From the IMG/VR virus record IMGVR_UViG_3300037504_001091, positions 1 to 21,452 of that record: a stretch of 21,452 nt of DNA; one strand, given 5' to 3'. Shown piece by piece: positions 1 through 7,998 of this stretch. The notes under the pieces are model-generated. The model worked only from the letters and a program-made list of their open reading frames with translations, had not been told where the DNA came from and searched no databases. The stretch is from a virus. The position numbers and the translations under genes were made by a program. Within the stretch, counting starts at the first letter, position 1. The number at the start of each line of letters is the position of its first letter.

Positions 1-1
1 G

Positions 2-1711
2 CGCATCTATCTACTGGGGAAGTGGAAGATTGACAATACTGTGTTCGTCAACGCGGTGTGGTTCGAAGATCCTTCCGATCCCCCGGCCCCACCCCCTCCT
101 TCAGGTTCGCTGACGGTGGAGCTGGGCCCGCTCACGCGGCAGACGATTGCCGACGGGCTCAACGCGATCGCGGAGGCCCTGGGGCTATCTTTTAGCCCTG
201 GGGTGCCGACTCCCCCAGAAGAGCCGGCGATCGTCGACCTACGTGGCCAGTTGGCCACCAATCCTAACTCGCCCTGGTATCCCTGGCGAACGCGCACGCT
301 CGAGGAGATCACCCACGTCTTCGTGCACCACAGCGCCGGCGTGCAGACCTCCGACGTGGGGTACGTGCACAACATCGCGCTCTATCACACGGGAGCGACC
401 GGCAAAAACAGACCGGGTATCTGCTACGCGTTCGTCATCGGTGCGGACGGCACGATCTGGCAGACCTCCGATCTCGAGGACGTCGTCTTTGGACAGGGCA
501 GCGTCGACCATCCCGGCGACGAGAATCGCTGGGGCGTTGCGGTCTGCCTGCTGGGGAGTTTCATCGACGGCCGCGAGCCGTCGGCGGCTCAGATCGCGGC
601 CCTCGAGCATCTCATCGGCTACCTGGAGGACGTCGTCCAACGTCCGTTACAAGTCTGGGGACACAAGGACGTCATCGGCACGCAGTGCCCCGGAGACTCG
701 TGGCCTTTCAAACCGGAGTGGGGCAAAGAGCCCGTTGTGCCCCCTCCCCCACCGGCCGGGCCGACGCGCAATGTGCGCGGCGCCCACGGGGCGCCTATCC
801 TCACGCCACCTGAAGACATCGAGGGCCTGGTGGCGCGGCTACAGGCGTTGGGGATCGGCTGGTACAAGTTGCTGGACAATGGTAATCCGCGCAACCTGGA
901 TCTGATACGAGCGCTGCGTGTGGCGGGAATCGAGCCGGTGGTGCGCTTGTACCAGGACCGGCAGTTCCCAGAGTGTTTGTCCTCGCGGTTGCGGGACCGG
1001 ATGCCGGCGCTGGCGGCCGCGGGCGCAACGTACGTCGAGATCGGCAACGAGCCCAATCTCCGGAATGAGTGGGATGGCGTAGATCCCACCTGGCAATCTA
1101 CAGACCTCGTCGACCTGCTGGCCGACGTCTGGTGGGCCGACGCCCAGGTCGCCCTGGCTGCCGGGCTCAAGCCGGCCATCTATGCCATGGCGCCCACGGA
1201 GCGGGACCGGGGGACGCACCCCCGCTACTCCTCCGTGAAATGGTTGTCGGGGATGTTGGAGCGGCTCAAGGCCAAGCACGGACAGGCATTGCGAGGACTG
1301 CTGAATGCCGGCGACGTCTGGTTGGCGGTGCACACCGCCGACTTCGGCCGGGATTTCGACTACGATCCCTGGGCCGGGGGAATTGACGATATGTGCCTCC
1401 GGGGCTACGAGGTGGCGCGCAAGATGGTGCGTGATCTCTTCCATGTGGAGCCCCTGGTGATCTCGACGGAGGGCGGGGTCTACGCGCCCGGACATCTGCA
1501 GGATTTGAGCTGGCCGACCACCTACTCTGAAGGGGAATGGGGGGCGCGGGTGGCGGCGATGTACGACTACGTGCGCCGGCAGACCTCGCTCACGGCGATC
1601 TGCTCCTGGACCTTCTCCGACGAGGGCGTTCAGGACGAACGTTGGCTGGGGTGCGGGTGGTACGACCGCCACGGGCAGCCCAGATCACCGGTGGCGGCGT
1701 TGCGCCAATAA
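2..1711 (+). CDS. Bifunctional cell-wall hydrolase: Amidase_2 domain plus TIM-barrel glycoside hydrolase (5' partial)
   Basis: Probable phage lysin or virion wall hydrolase. The frame is open to the left edge and reads plausible protein before the GTG at 41, which lacks a ribosome site, so the gene most likely starts outside the window. Numbering from that GTG, a proline-rich linker (about 11-20) precedes an N-acetylmuramoyl-L-alanine amidase domain (about 85-225). Zinc ligands are expected at His96 or His97 (VHHSAG), His208 and Cys216 (GHKDVIGTQCPG), with Tyr129; the His-Cys spacing matches T7 lysozyme. After a second proline linker, residues 245-556 resemble a (beta/alpha)8 glycosidase: Glu337 in EIGNEPN fits the acid/base and Glu477 in VISTEGG the nucleophile. 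Substrates are inferred: the peptide-MurNAc bond for the first domain, an unknown glycan for the second. It sits upstream of the terminase genes, separated by a control region. Confidence 0.85.
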   Translation, partial: RIYLLGKWKIDNTVFVNAVWFEDPSDPPAPPPPSGSLTVELGPLTRQTIADGLNAIAEALGLSFSPGVPTPPEEPAIVDLRGQLATNPNSPWYPWRTRTLEEITHVFVHHSAGVQTSDVGYVHNIALYHTGATGKNRPGICYAFVIGADGTIWQTSDLEDVVFGQGSVDHPGDENRWGVAVCLLGSFIDGREPSAAQIAALEHLIGYLEDVVQRPLQVWGHKDVIGTQCPGDSWPFKPEWGKEPVVPPPPPAGPTRNVRGAHGAPILTPPEDIEGLVARLQALGIGWYKLLDNGNPRNLDLIRALRVAGIEPVVRLYQDRQFPECLSSRLRDRMPALAAAGATYVEIGNEPNLRNEWDGVDPTWQSTDLVDLLADVWWADAQVALAAGLKPAIYAMAPTERDRGTHPRYSSVKWLSGMLERLKAKHGQALRGLLNAGDVWLAVHTADFGRDFDYDPWAGGIDDMCLRGYEVARKMVRDLFHVEPLVISTEGGVYAPGHLQDLSWPTTYSEGEWGARVAAMYDYVRRQTSLTAICSWTFSDEGVQDERWLGCGWYDRHGQPRSPVAALRQ

Positions 1712-1716
1712 CATCT

Positions 1717-1731
1717 CTTGTTGGACGTTTT
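1717..1731 (+). repeat. 15-bp direct repeat, copy 1
   Basis: CTTGTTGGACGTTTT begins 6 bases after the stop codon of the hydrolase gene. An exact copy lies at 21149-21163, again just after the last gene of a run. The copy here overlaps the first part of the control element in this gap. Confidence 0.75.
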
Positions 1732-1797
1732 GGGACTCGATAGAGTTTGAATACGCGCGTATTCAAGGGCATAGGGCGAGTGAATAACGGCGGTTAA
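1718..1797 (+). promoter_or_regulatory. Three-part intergenic control element, copy 1
   Basis: The gap before the terminase genes holds TTGTTGG at 1718-1724, then a perfect 20-bp palindrome TTGAATACGCGCGTATTCAA at 1747-1766, then AACGGCGGTTAA at 1786-1797, one base before the GTG start at 1799. The same three parts, in the same order and within one base of the same spacing, precede the prohead protease gene. The palindrome suggests a dimeric DNA-binding protein. The last part sits where a ribosome-binding site would be, so it may act on mRNA. No convincing sigma-70 -35/-10 pair is seen. The function is inferred; the repetition is directly visible. Confidence 0.7.
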
Positions 1798-1798
1798 T

Positions 1799-2368
1799 GT
1801 GACGAGACGTATCAGCGTGGCGGATGAGGGGCTGGTCTGGATGACGGCGGAGTGCCGGGAGGCGCTGGCCGGCATCGAGGGCTACGCCTGCCGCAAGAAG
1901 CGGGACACGGTCGTCCTGCTGGCCTGCCAGGCCGCCGGCATTCTCAAGGGCCCCAAGGCCGACGTCTTCAAGGACGAGCGGGTCTGCTCTGAATCCGTCT
2001 GGTATATGAAGTGGCAGTATTTGGAGGACGTGGCGCACGCGCTCGAGGTCTGCACGGCGGCGGCCCAGACGTGGATGGATGAGGAGACGGCGCTGGCGGA
2101 GGCGTTTGCGACGCGCCAGATCCAGCGGGCGATCGCCGAGAGCGCCGACGTGCCCGTCGAGAGCCTGCAGCGCATCGAACGCGACAAATCGGCACGGCCG
2201 GGAGACCGGCTGGAGGCGATCCGGATGCACATCGCGCTACTGAATCCCGAACTGGCCGCGCGCCTGAACGCGATCGAGGGCAAGGCCGCGCTGCCCGTGG
2301 ACGTGCAGGGCATGCCGGCGATCATCATGGATGCGCCGCCGGCGAAGGATGACAAGGATGCGGAGTGA
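1799..2368 (+). CDS. Putative terminase small subunit
   Basis: 189 residues from a GTG start, the first coding frame after the control element. The ribosome site is weak: GGCGG about 6 bases upstream, within the repeated AACGGCGGTTAA motif. The protein is largely helical. The segment around residues 30-75, including KKRDTVVLLACQAAG and SVWYMKWQYLED, could form the helix-turn-helix and oligomerisation core expected of small terminases, which recognise packaging sites on phage DNA. The C-terminal tail is rich in Ala, Asp and Lys. I assign the role mainly from position: its stop overlaps the start of the large terminase by 4 bases (GTGA). Sequence-level recognition is weak, so another small DNA-binding protein is possible. 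Confidence 0.6.
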   Translation: MTRRISVADEGLVWMTAECREALAGIEGYACRKKRDTVVLLACQAAGILKGPKADVFKDERVCSESVWYMKWQYLEDVAHALEVCTAAAQTWMDEETALAEAFATRQIQRAIAESADVPVESLQRIERDKSARPGDRLEAIRMHIALLNPELAARLNAIEGKAALPVDVQGMPAIIMDAPPAKDDKDAE

Positions 2369-3756
2369 ATGCCATACGCTTCACCGATCTCTGCAATTTC
2401 CTGGAGCCGCAGTGGGACGCGACCCACACGGCGGATCGTCACAAATACACGCTCTACGGAGGCTCGCGCGGCCCAGGTAAGAGCTACTGGCTGCGCTGGT
2501 TCGCGATCTACCGGCTGCTGCGCTGGGCCGGGCAGGGTCTGAGGAATGTTCGCGTAGGTCTCTTCTGCGAGGATTACCCCTCGTTGAAGGACCGGCAGAT
2601 CAGCAAGATTGCACAGTTCCCGGAGTGGTTGGGCACCTTAAAAACGACAAAAGCGGATGGGCTGGGATTTTATCTCCATCCTCGCTACGGCGGCGGAGGG
2701 ATTCTCCTCCGCAACCTCGACGATGCGACGAAGTACCAGTCGGTCGAGTTCGCCGGTGTGGGAATCGACGAGCTGACGAAGAATCCGTTTGCGATCCTGG
2801 ACAGCCTGCGCGGTTCGATGCGCTGGCCGGGGATCAGCGATACGTATTTCGTCGCGGCGACCAATCCCAACGGCAGATATTTCAAATGGGTGCGGACGCT
2901 CTTCGTTGAGCGCGATTTCAGCGACAAGCGCTACCAGCACCTGGGACCGATCGCGGACCAGTTCGCCTACGTGCGGGCGCTGCCGGCGCAGAATCCATAC
3001 CTCGGCCAGGACTACTGGCAGATGCTGGACACGCTGCCCGACGCGCTCCGCCAGGCCTGGCGGGATGGGGACTGGTACGTGAGCGTGGAGGGCCTCGTCT
3101 ACGCCAAGTTCTCAGAGGAGAACATCACCGACGACGAGCCCGATCCCACCCTCCCCATCGAGATCGCGATCGACGACGGCTACATCGACCCGCGGGCGAC
3201 GCTCTTCATTCAGCGGCAGCCGACGAGGGTCCTCGTCATCGACGAGCTCTACCACACCAAGCACCTGGAGGAGGAGACCATCCGCAAGATCTTGCGCACG
3301 TCGTTCAACCTGGCCAAGCGCCAGGGCGACGAGGACGACGACCGGGAGTGGCCTGATCCCGAGAACAAGATGAGCAACCGGGACCTGGCCAGGGCCCTGC
3401 AGGAGATGGGCGTGCGCTTGCCGGAGCTGGCGGCGGTGAGTCACGAGGCAACGGCGCTCCGGAGGCGGCTACGAGAGGCCGACATCCCGGCCCGGAACTG
3501 GATGGCACGGAAGGCGGGCGGGAAGACGACCTCGACGCGACTGGAGGCGGTGAAGGCGACACGGGCGCTGATCTGCGACGGGAAGGGCCGGCGACCGATC
3601 CAGGTCCACCGGCGCTGCAAAAACCTGCTCGACGAGATCATGAGCGGGTACAGGAACAAGGAAGGTCCGGATGGGTTCGAGGACGAACCGGCCGATGGGA
3701 ACGATCACGCGGTCCAGGCTCTCGAGGCGTGGATCTGGCTACGAAACGTACGGTAG
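2365..3756 (+). CDS. terL: Terminase large subunit (packaging ATPase and nuclease)
   Basis: 463 residues, a usual length for the family. It drives DNA into the prohead through the portal and cuts it. Walker A is GGSRGPGKS at residues 32-40. Walker B with its catalytic acid is GVGIDE, ending Asp135-Glu136. The C-terminal RNase H-like nuclease starts near residue 262: Asp270 in IAIDDGY, Asp293 in LVIDE and Asp447 in GNDHAVQALEAW are the likely metal-binding acids, and the D-H-A-x-x-A-L ending is typical of large terminases. The GTG start overlaps the preceding stop by 4 bases, implying translational coupling. The gene is intact. Confidence 0.95.
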   Translation: MNAIRFTDLCNFLEPQWDATHTADRHKYTLYGGSRGPGKSYWLRWFAIYRLLRWAGQGLRNVRVGLFCEDYPSLKDRQISKIAQFPEWLGTLKTTKADGLGFYLHPRYGGGGILLRNLDDATKYQSVEFAGVGIDELTKNPFAILDSLRGSMRWPGISDTYFVAATNPNGRYFKWVRTLFVERDFSDKRYQHLGPIADQFAYVRALPAQNPYLGQDYWQMLDTLPDALRQAWRDGDWYVSVEGLVYAKFSEENITDDEPDPTLPIEIAIDDGYIDPRATLFIQRQPTRVLVIDELYHTKHLEEETIRKILRTSFNLAKRQGDEDDDREWPDPENKMSNRDLARALQEMGVRLPELAAVSHEATALRRRLREADIPARNWMARKAGGKTTSTRLEAVKATRALICDGKGRRPIQVHRRCKNLLDEIMSGYRNKEGPDGFEDEPADGNDHAVQALEAWIWLRNVR

Positions 3757-3764
3757 GAGGTTTC

Positions 3765-4160
3765 ATGGGTAGAGCGACGATCGACGACATACTGAATCAA
3801 ATGAACGACGGGTGCTCGATCTTCAGGAGCATCGATCTCGACGAGAGCGAGGAGGAGGTCAAGGCGTCCTCTGGTCGGATCTTCGGCATCGTGGTGGCCA
3901 ATATGGCGGCCTCGCCGCGCTATCTGAAGATCTACGACGCCAAGGCGGCGGACGTGACGGTGGGAACGACGACGCCGGTCGCCACTATCCCGGTGCCGAC
4001 GCCGGCGACGGCGGATGGAGAGGAGGTGATCATCCCTCTGCCCCTGCAAGGGCTGGCGTTCACCACGGGCATCACTGTCGCGGCGACGACCGGGCTCGCG
4101 GACGACGACACCGGCGCGCCCGGTGCCAACGAGGTCATCCTGCACGTCTGGTACAAGTGA
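3765..4160 (+). CDS. Small beta-rich phage protein, possibly virion-associated
   Basis: 131 residues. I chose the ATG at 3765 because GGAGG lies 7 bases upstream; a longer frame from 3729 would overlap the terminase end and has no ribosome site. After a helical N-terminus (about 1-35) the protein turns into alternating hydrophobic strands and turns: RIFGIVVANM, RYLKIYDAK, then TTPVATIPVPTP, and it ends EVILHVWYK. Proteins of this pattern, roughly a jelly-roll or Ig-like sandwich ending in an aromatic-Tyr-Lys strand, are frequent among phage structural genes, but I know no fixed function. A capsid decoration or neck role is inference from position between terminase and portal. Confidence 0.7.
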   Translation: MGRATIDDILNQMNDGCSIFRSIDLDESEEEVKASSGRIFGIVVANMAASPRYLKIYDAKAADVTVGTTTPVATIPVPTPATADGEEVIIPLPLQGLAFTTGITVAATTGLADDDTGAPGANEVILHVWYK

Positions 4161-4164
4161 TCTA

Positions 4165-4308
4165 ATGCAACTCGGACGGGCAGCACTGAAGACGATCCTG
4201 GCCCCCTTCCTGGCGGCGGGGTGGCTGGCCGGCGCTGTGGTGCGTCTGGCAGCGCTCTCGAGGGAGGCGCTCGTCGAGGGGTATCGCATGGGGGTGGAAC
4301 GTGAGTGA
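4165..4308 (+). CDS. 47-residue single-span membrane protein
   Basis: A short frame whose stop overlaps the portal GTG start by 8 bases. Residues 10-31 (TILAPFLAAGWLAGAVVRLA) form one hydrophobic helix, flanked by Arg and Lys before it and by a charged C-terminal helix after it. I chose the ATG at 4165, four bases after the previous stop, since upstream extension overlaps the preceding gene in another frame. No clear Shine-Dalgarno is present, so re-initiation from the gene before is likely. Small membrane proteins occur at this place, just before portal, in many phages. A holin-like or membrane-tethering role is possible but unproven. Confidence 0.6.
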   Translation: MQLGRAALKTILAPFLAAGWLAGAVVRLAALSREALVEGYRMGVERE

Positions 4309-6430
4309 TTGGCTGGAGCGGATCGAGCGGCGCGCCCGGGCGCGGGCTATCGCACGCGCCGAGCGGAAGGCGCTCTACGATCTGCATCCCGAGCTGCTGG
4401 ATCGCGAGCCCATCTTGCGCGTGCGCTCTGACGACGTCAACGCGTTCGCGCTCGAGGGCTACCAGCGGGCAGGGAGCGACTACAAGGCCAATGTCTGGTG
4501 GCACCGGGCCGTGGAGGTGTTGAGCGACAACTTCTGTGCGGTGCCGGTGCGTGTCATCGACAACGACGATCAGCCGGTCGAGGCGCACCCGATCACGCAG
4601 TTGTTGGAGTACGTGAACGACCAGGACTCCCAGGCGGATCTCTGGGCCCGGTGGATGATCGACATGATGCTGGGCGGTGAGGTGGGTCTGGAGTTCGTCC
4701 GTCTGGACGACGCGCGCTTCCCGTACGGCGAGATCTGGCCCCGGCAGCCGGACGAGTTCCACGTCCGCGTGGAGCGCAACGGGCGCCGCTACCGACGCAT
4801 TCGCGGCTACGTGATCGACGACAACAACGGCGAGCCCTTCGAGGTGCCGGCGGACGAGTTCCTGCACTTCAAATTCTACAATCCGCTGGAGCCGTTCCGC
4901 GGCCTGGCGCCGCACCAGGCCATCCAGATGGGGATCTCGGCCGACGAGTACGCCAAAGCGTGGGCTCACCAGTTCTTCGCCAGTTCCGCAGCGCTGGACA
5001 TCGTGATCATGGCGCCGCAGGGGATGACGCCGACGGAGCGCGAGGAGTACGAGGAGAAGTTTAGGGCCCGCTACATGGGCATCCAGAACGCGAAAAACCG
5101 GGTAATCGCACTCGAGGACGGCGTCGTCGACATCAAACCGTTTTCCGTGGTCCCCAAGGAGGCTCAGGGGATCGAGGTACGGGAGATGAGCCGGCAGGAG
5201 ATCTCCGTCGTGTCCGGCGTGCCGGACGAGGTCATGGGGTACGGGAGAGATACGTACGAGAATTTCAGTACGGCGATCAGGGCGCTCTGGACGCTGCGCC
5301 TGATCCCGCTGGTGCGGTTCAGAGACTCCGCGATGACGGAGTTTTTCCACCGGACGGGCGCGCTCGAGCCCCGGCAGAAGATCGCGACGGACCTGAGCGG
5401 CGTCGAGGTTCTGCGCGACGACGTGGGGCAGAAGATCGACCAGTCCATCAAGCTGATCGAGCACGGGGTGCCGGCAAACCAGGCCTTCGAGGAAGTCGGC
5501 CTGGATCTGCGGATCCCCGGCGGCGACGTGGGCTATCTGCCGATCTCCTACGTCCCGGTAGGCTCCTCGCCCTACACGTCCGTCGACGAGGAGCGGCTGG
5601 CCGCAGGATCGGCCCGACGCGACAAGACGGTGCCGTTCGGGAGCGTGGAGCACAAGGCCATCTGGACGCGGAAGGCTAGCCGGGTGCAGACCTTCGAGTC
5701 GCGCATGAAGCGGCTGCTCAAAAAGGAGTTCCAGCGCCAGCAGGTCGAGGTCAACCGGCGGCTGCGGGACCAGCAGATCCTCGGCCGCGGGAAGCTGCGC
5801 GGCGACGTGGACCTCGAGGTGCTGAAATACAGTGCGCAGCAGCTCTTCAGGCCGCAGGAGGAGAAGGAGCGTTTCCGGGTGGAGTTCCTGTCCCTGCTGA
5901 GGGAGGCGCTCATCGCCGTGGGTCAGGATGAGATCGAGTCTCTGGGTATCTCGATCGTCTTCGACATCGACCGCCCGGAGGTGCAGGCGGAGGTCGCGGG
6001 GATCCTGCGGCAGTTCGCGGAGAAGACGAACGACACGACGTACAACGACCTGGTCGATCTCTTCCAGGAGGCGGAGCGCGAGGGGCTGAGTATTCCCGAC
6101 ATCATGGAGCGCCTATCCGGTTACTGGGAGGGGCGGAAGAGCGAGGCCTCGACGGAGCGGATCGCCCGCACGACGATGACGGCGGTCAACTCCGCCGGCG
6201 ATGAGGCAGCGTGGGAGCAGAGCAACGTGGTCGAGGGCTCCTACTGGCTGACGAGCCTGGACGGGCGGCAGCGACCGGCGCACGAGGCGGCCCACAACCA
6301 GTTCCGGCGCAAGGGCGAGATGTTCCTGGTCGATGGCGAGTACCTGCAGCATCCAGGGGACCCGCAGGGGTCGCCGGGAAACATCATCAACTGCCGGTGC
6401 ACGCGGAAGCCGAAGGTGCGAGGTGCGTAG
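4301..6430 (+). CDS. Portal protein fused to a MuF-like head morphogenesis domain
   Basis: 709 residues, well above the 400-550 usual for HK97-type portals. Residues about 1-410 match the portal pattern: an early NVWWHRAVEVLSDNF helix, the clip and stem region, then the EVREMSRQEISVVSGVPDEV stretch typical of phage portals. This ring forms the DNA channel and docks terminase. Residues about 440-610 are charged and helical. Residues about 615-707 look like the MuF/SPP1 gp7 minor head domain: ARTTMTAVNSAGDEAAW, then YWLTSLDGRQRPAHEA, and the ending DPQGSPGNIINCRCTRKPK, whose N-C-R-C motif is characteristic. The fusion would put the minor head protein on every portal subunit. GTG start, overlapping the small membrane protein. 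Confidence 0.9.
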   Translation: MSDWLERIERRARARAIARAERKALYDLHPELLDREPILRVRSDDVNAFALEGYQRAGSDYKANVWWHRAVEVLSDNFCAVPVRVIDNDDQPVEAHPITQLLEYVNDQDSQADLWARWMIDMMLGGEVGLEFVRLDDARFPYGEIWPRQPDEFHVRVERNGRRYRRIRGYVIDDNNGEPFEVPADEFLHFKFYNPLEPFRGLAPHQAIQMGISADEYAKAWAHQFFASSAALDIVIMAPQGMTPTEREEYEEKFRARYMGIQNAKNRVIALEDGVVDIKPFSVVPKEAQGIEVREMSRQEISVVSGVPDEVMGYGRDTYENFSTAIRALWTLRLIPLVRFRDSAMTEFFHRTGALEPRQKIATDLSGVEVLRDDVGQKIDQSIKLIEHGVPANQAFEEVGLDLRIPGGDVGYLPISYVPVGSSPYTSVDEERLAAGSARRDKTVPFGSVEHKAIWTRKASRVQTFESRMKRLLKKEFQRQQVEVNRRLRDQQILGRGKLRGDVDLEVLKYSAQQLFRPQEEKERFRVEFLSLLREALIAVGQDEIESLGISIVFDIDRPEVQAEVAGILRQFAEKTNDTTYNDLVDLFQEAEREGLSIPDIMERLSGYWEGRKSEASTERIARTTMTAVNSAGDEAAWEQSNVVEGSYWLTSLDGRQRPAHEAAHNQFRRKGEMFLVDGEYLQHPGDPQGSPGNIINCRCTRKPKVRGA

Positions 6431-6445
6431 TGCCGTTAAGTGAGG

Positions 6446-6525
6446 TTGTTGGCAATTATCGAGGCGCCGGGGCGTTTGAATACGCGCGTATTCACCGCCT
6501 AACGGGTAGGAAAAACGGCGGTTAA
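6446..6525 (+). promoter_or_regulatory. Three-part intergenic control element, copy 2
   Basis: TTGTTGG at 6446-6452, then the palindrome TGAATACGCGCGTATTCA at 6477-6494 (18 bp perfect, one flank base changed from copy 1), then AACGGCGGTTAA at 6514-6525, two bases before the ATG at 6528. Start-to-start distances are 30 and 38 bases, against 29 and 39 in copy 1. The sequence between the parts is not conserved, so the parts themselves appear to be under selection. The two copies precede the packaging genes and the capsid genes, so they could co-regulate the two units. Confidence 0.7.
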
Positions 6526-6527
6526 GG

Positions 6528-7994
6528 ATGCCGCTACCGGTGCCGTTCACGGGAGAGTCACATGACGACTTCCTGGAGCGCTGTGTCGAGTTCGTACTCG
6601 AGCATGGCGAGGCCGAGGATCAAGAGCAGGCGGTGGCCATCTGCGCCACCCAGTGGTCAGTGGGAGGAGAACGTATGGGCAAGCAGGTAAAAGTCATCAA
6701 ATTCGAGGTGGTGGAGCAGCGGGAGGACGGTGGGCGCATCCGCATCTCCACCGCGGCGTTCGACCGGGATAACGATCGCGTCCTATCGCGCGGCGCCCGG
6801 GTCGACAACTACATGAAGAATCCCGTCGTTCAGTGGGGCCACAACTACTTCGAGCCGTGGGCCACCACGGGGCGCACGAACGCGCTGGAGATCGGCGACG
6901 GCTACATCGACGCGGATTTCACGCTGCGACCGGCAGCCAACGACAGCGACCCGCAGAACATCATCCGCCTGCTCTGGGCCGGTGGGTGGATCAACGCGGC
7001 CTCGATCGGGTTCCAGCCGGACCCCGAGAAGATGGTGGCCAACGACGCGGGCGGGTGGGACTTCGAGGAGTGGGAGCTGCTCGAGTGGAGCCTCGTCCCG
7101 GTCCCGGCCAACCAGGAGGCCCTCCGGCTCGCCGTGAAGGGCATGGTGAGCGCGGTTCCCGAGGCGCGGCAGCCCATGCGAGAGGCGACCTACCAGGCGT
7201 GCGGCCAGCAGTACCAAGCTAGCGAGACCCTGGCCGCCTACTACCTCGCAGGTCTGGCCCCGGCGCTCTGCGAGTCGTGTAGCGCTGCGCAAGAGGCCAA
7301 GCGTGTGGATGTGGAGCAGAAGAACACGTTGACGCGCTCGGGCCGGGCCTGGGTGCGCCGCATGAAGGCCCTGAGCAACGACGGCCGCCGGCAGGATCTT
7401 TTCGCGGTCTTCTGCGAGTACCAGGTGGAGGTCGACGAGGACGCCACGACGCTGGAGGTCGTGGGCGGCAACCTGCTCCAGGTGCCCCACCCCAACGCCG
7501 GGGAGACGGTCCACGGCAAGGAGGTGCACTTCGTGCCCCCGTTGGCCTACTACAGCGACAAGTGGGGCGACGACGCGCTCTACAGCGCCGGTGGTCCGGC
7601 GCTCCCGGATGAGGAGCTCGTCGCTCCCTGGGACGACGAGTACGAGGTGCTGGAGATTTCGGAGGTCCTGCTGGAGATCGAGGTGGAGAACGGCAAGAGC
7701 GCGCGGCCGGCGGCCAGGGTGACCAAAAGCTTGCTGGCGCTGCTCGAGAAGAAGGACGACGCTGGCGAGGAGGCCGACGTCGAGGCAGAGGTTGAGGAGG
7801 ATTCGACCGGCGACCCGCCCGACGTGGCGGCGCCGGATGATCACGAGGAGACCGAAGGCGATCCGGACCCGGGCCCCGGCGACGCGGCAGACACAGGTGA
7901 CGACGAGGAACTACCGCCGGAGTTGGAGGAGGCGCTGGCCGAGACGCTCGGCTCTGTACTGGAAATCGTAAGCGAAATCACGGAGGAGGAATAG
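6528..7994 (+). CDS. Prohead maturation protease (HK97/S78-like) with N-terminal mini-domain and acidic C-terminal extension
   Basis: 488 residues, about twice the usual length. Residues 1-45 (from MPLPVPFTGESHDDFLERC, with a Cys and a final QW) are a small phage domain often found before the protease. Residues about 50-205 are the serine protease: His105 in VQWGHNY and Ser159 in AASIGF are the expected catalytic pair, and LLEWSLVPVPANQEAL is the family hallmark. It would cleave the capsid delta-domain and scaffold. Residues about 265-410 are unassigned. The tail (about 410-488) is very acidic and may act as a built-in scaffold. An in-frame ATG at 6675 (codon 50) follows a strong GGAGGAG, so a second, shorter product lacking the mini-domain is plausible. 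Confidence 0.88.
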   Translation: MPLPVPFTGESHDDFLERCVEFVLEHGEAEDQEQAVAICATQWSVGGERMGKQVKVIKFEVVEQREDGGRIRISTAAFDRDNDRVLSRGARVDNYMKNPVVQWGHNYFEPWATTGRTNALEIGDGYIDADFTLRPAANDSDPQNIIRLLWAGGWINAASIGFQPDPEKMVANDAGGWDFEEWELLEWSLVPVPANQEALRLAVKGMVSAVPEARQPMREATYQACGQQYQASETLAAYYLAGLAPALCESCSAAQEAKRVDVEQKNTLTRSGRAWVRRMKALSNDGRRQDLFAVFCEYQVEVDEDATTLEVVGGNLLQVPHPNAGETVHGKEVHFVPPLAYYSDKWGDDALYSAGGPALPDEELVAPWDDEYEVLEISEVLLEIEVENGKSARPAARVTKSLLALLEKKDDAGEEADVEAEVEEDSTGDPPDVAAPDDHEETEGDPDPGPGDAADTGDDEELPPELEEALAETLGSVLEIVSEITEEE

Positions 7995-7998
7995 AGAG

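Noticed and set aside
41-43. GTG at 41 as the true start of the wall hydrolase
   Set aside because: No ribosome site, and the frame upstream to base 2 is protein-like, so the gene is more likely cut by the window edge.
1747-1766. Perfect palindrome as a phage attachment site or telomere-resolution site
   Set aside because: It recurs at 6476 in the same place relative to a start codon and no integrase or telomerase gene is present, so a regulatory site fits better.
3729-3764. Earlier start for the 131-residue beta-rich protein
   Set aside because: Overlaps the end of the terminase, has no ribosome site, and a well placed GGAGG precedes the ATG at 3765.
3932-5653. 573-codon open frame on the minus strand
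   Set aside because: It lies wholly opposite the portal and the preceding genes, is rich in Arg, His, Leu and Val in the way of GC-rich antisense reading, has no ribosome site and shows no domain.
6783-7844. 353-codon open frame on the minus strand
   Set aside because: Antisense shadow of the prohead protease, whose catalytic motifs are on the + strand; low-complexity composition.
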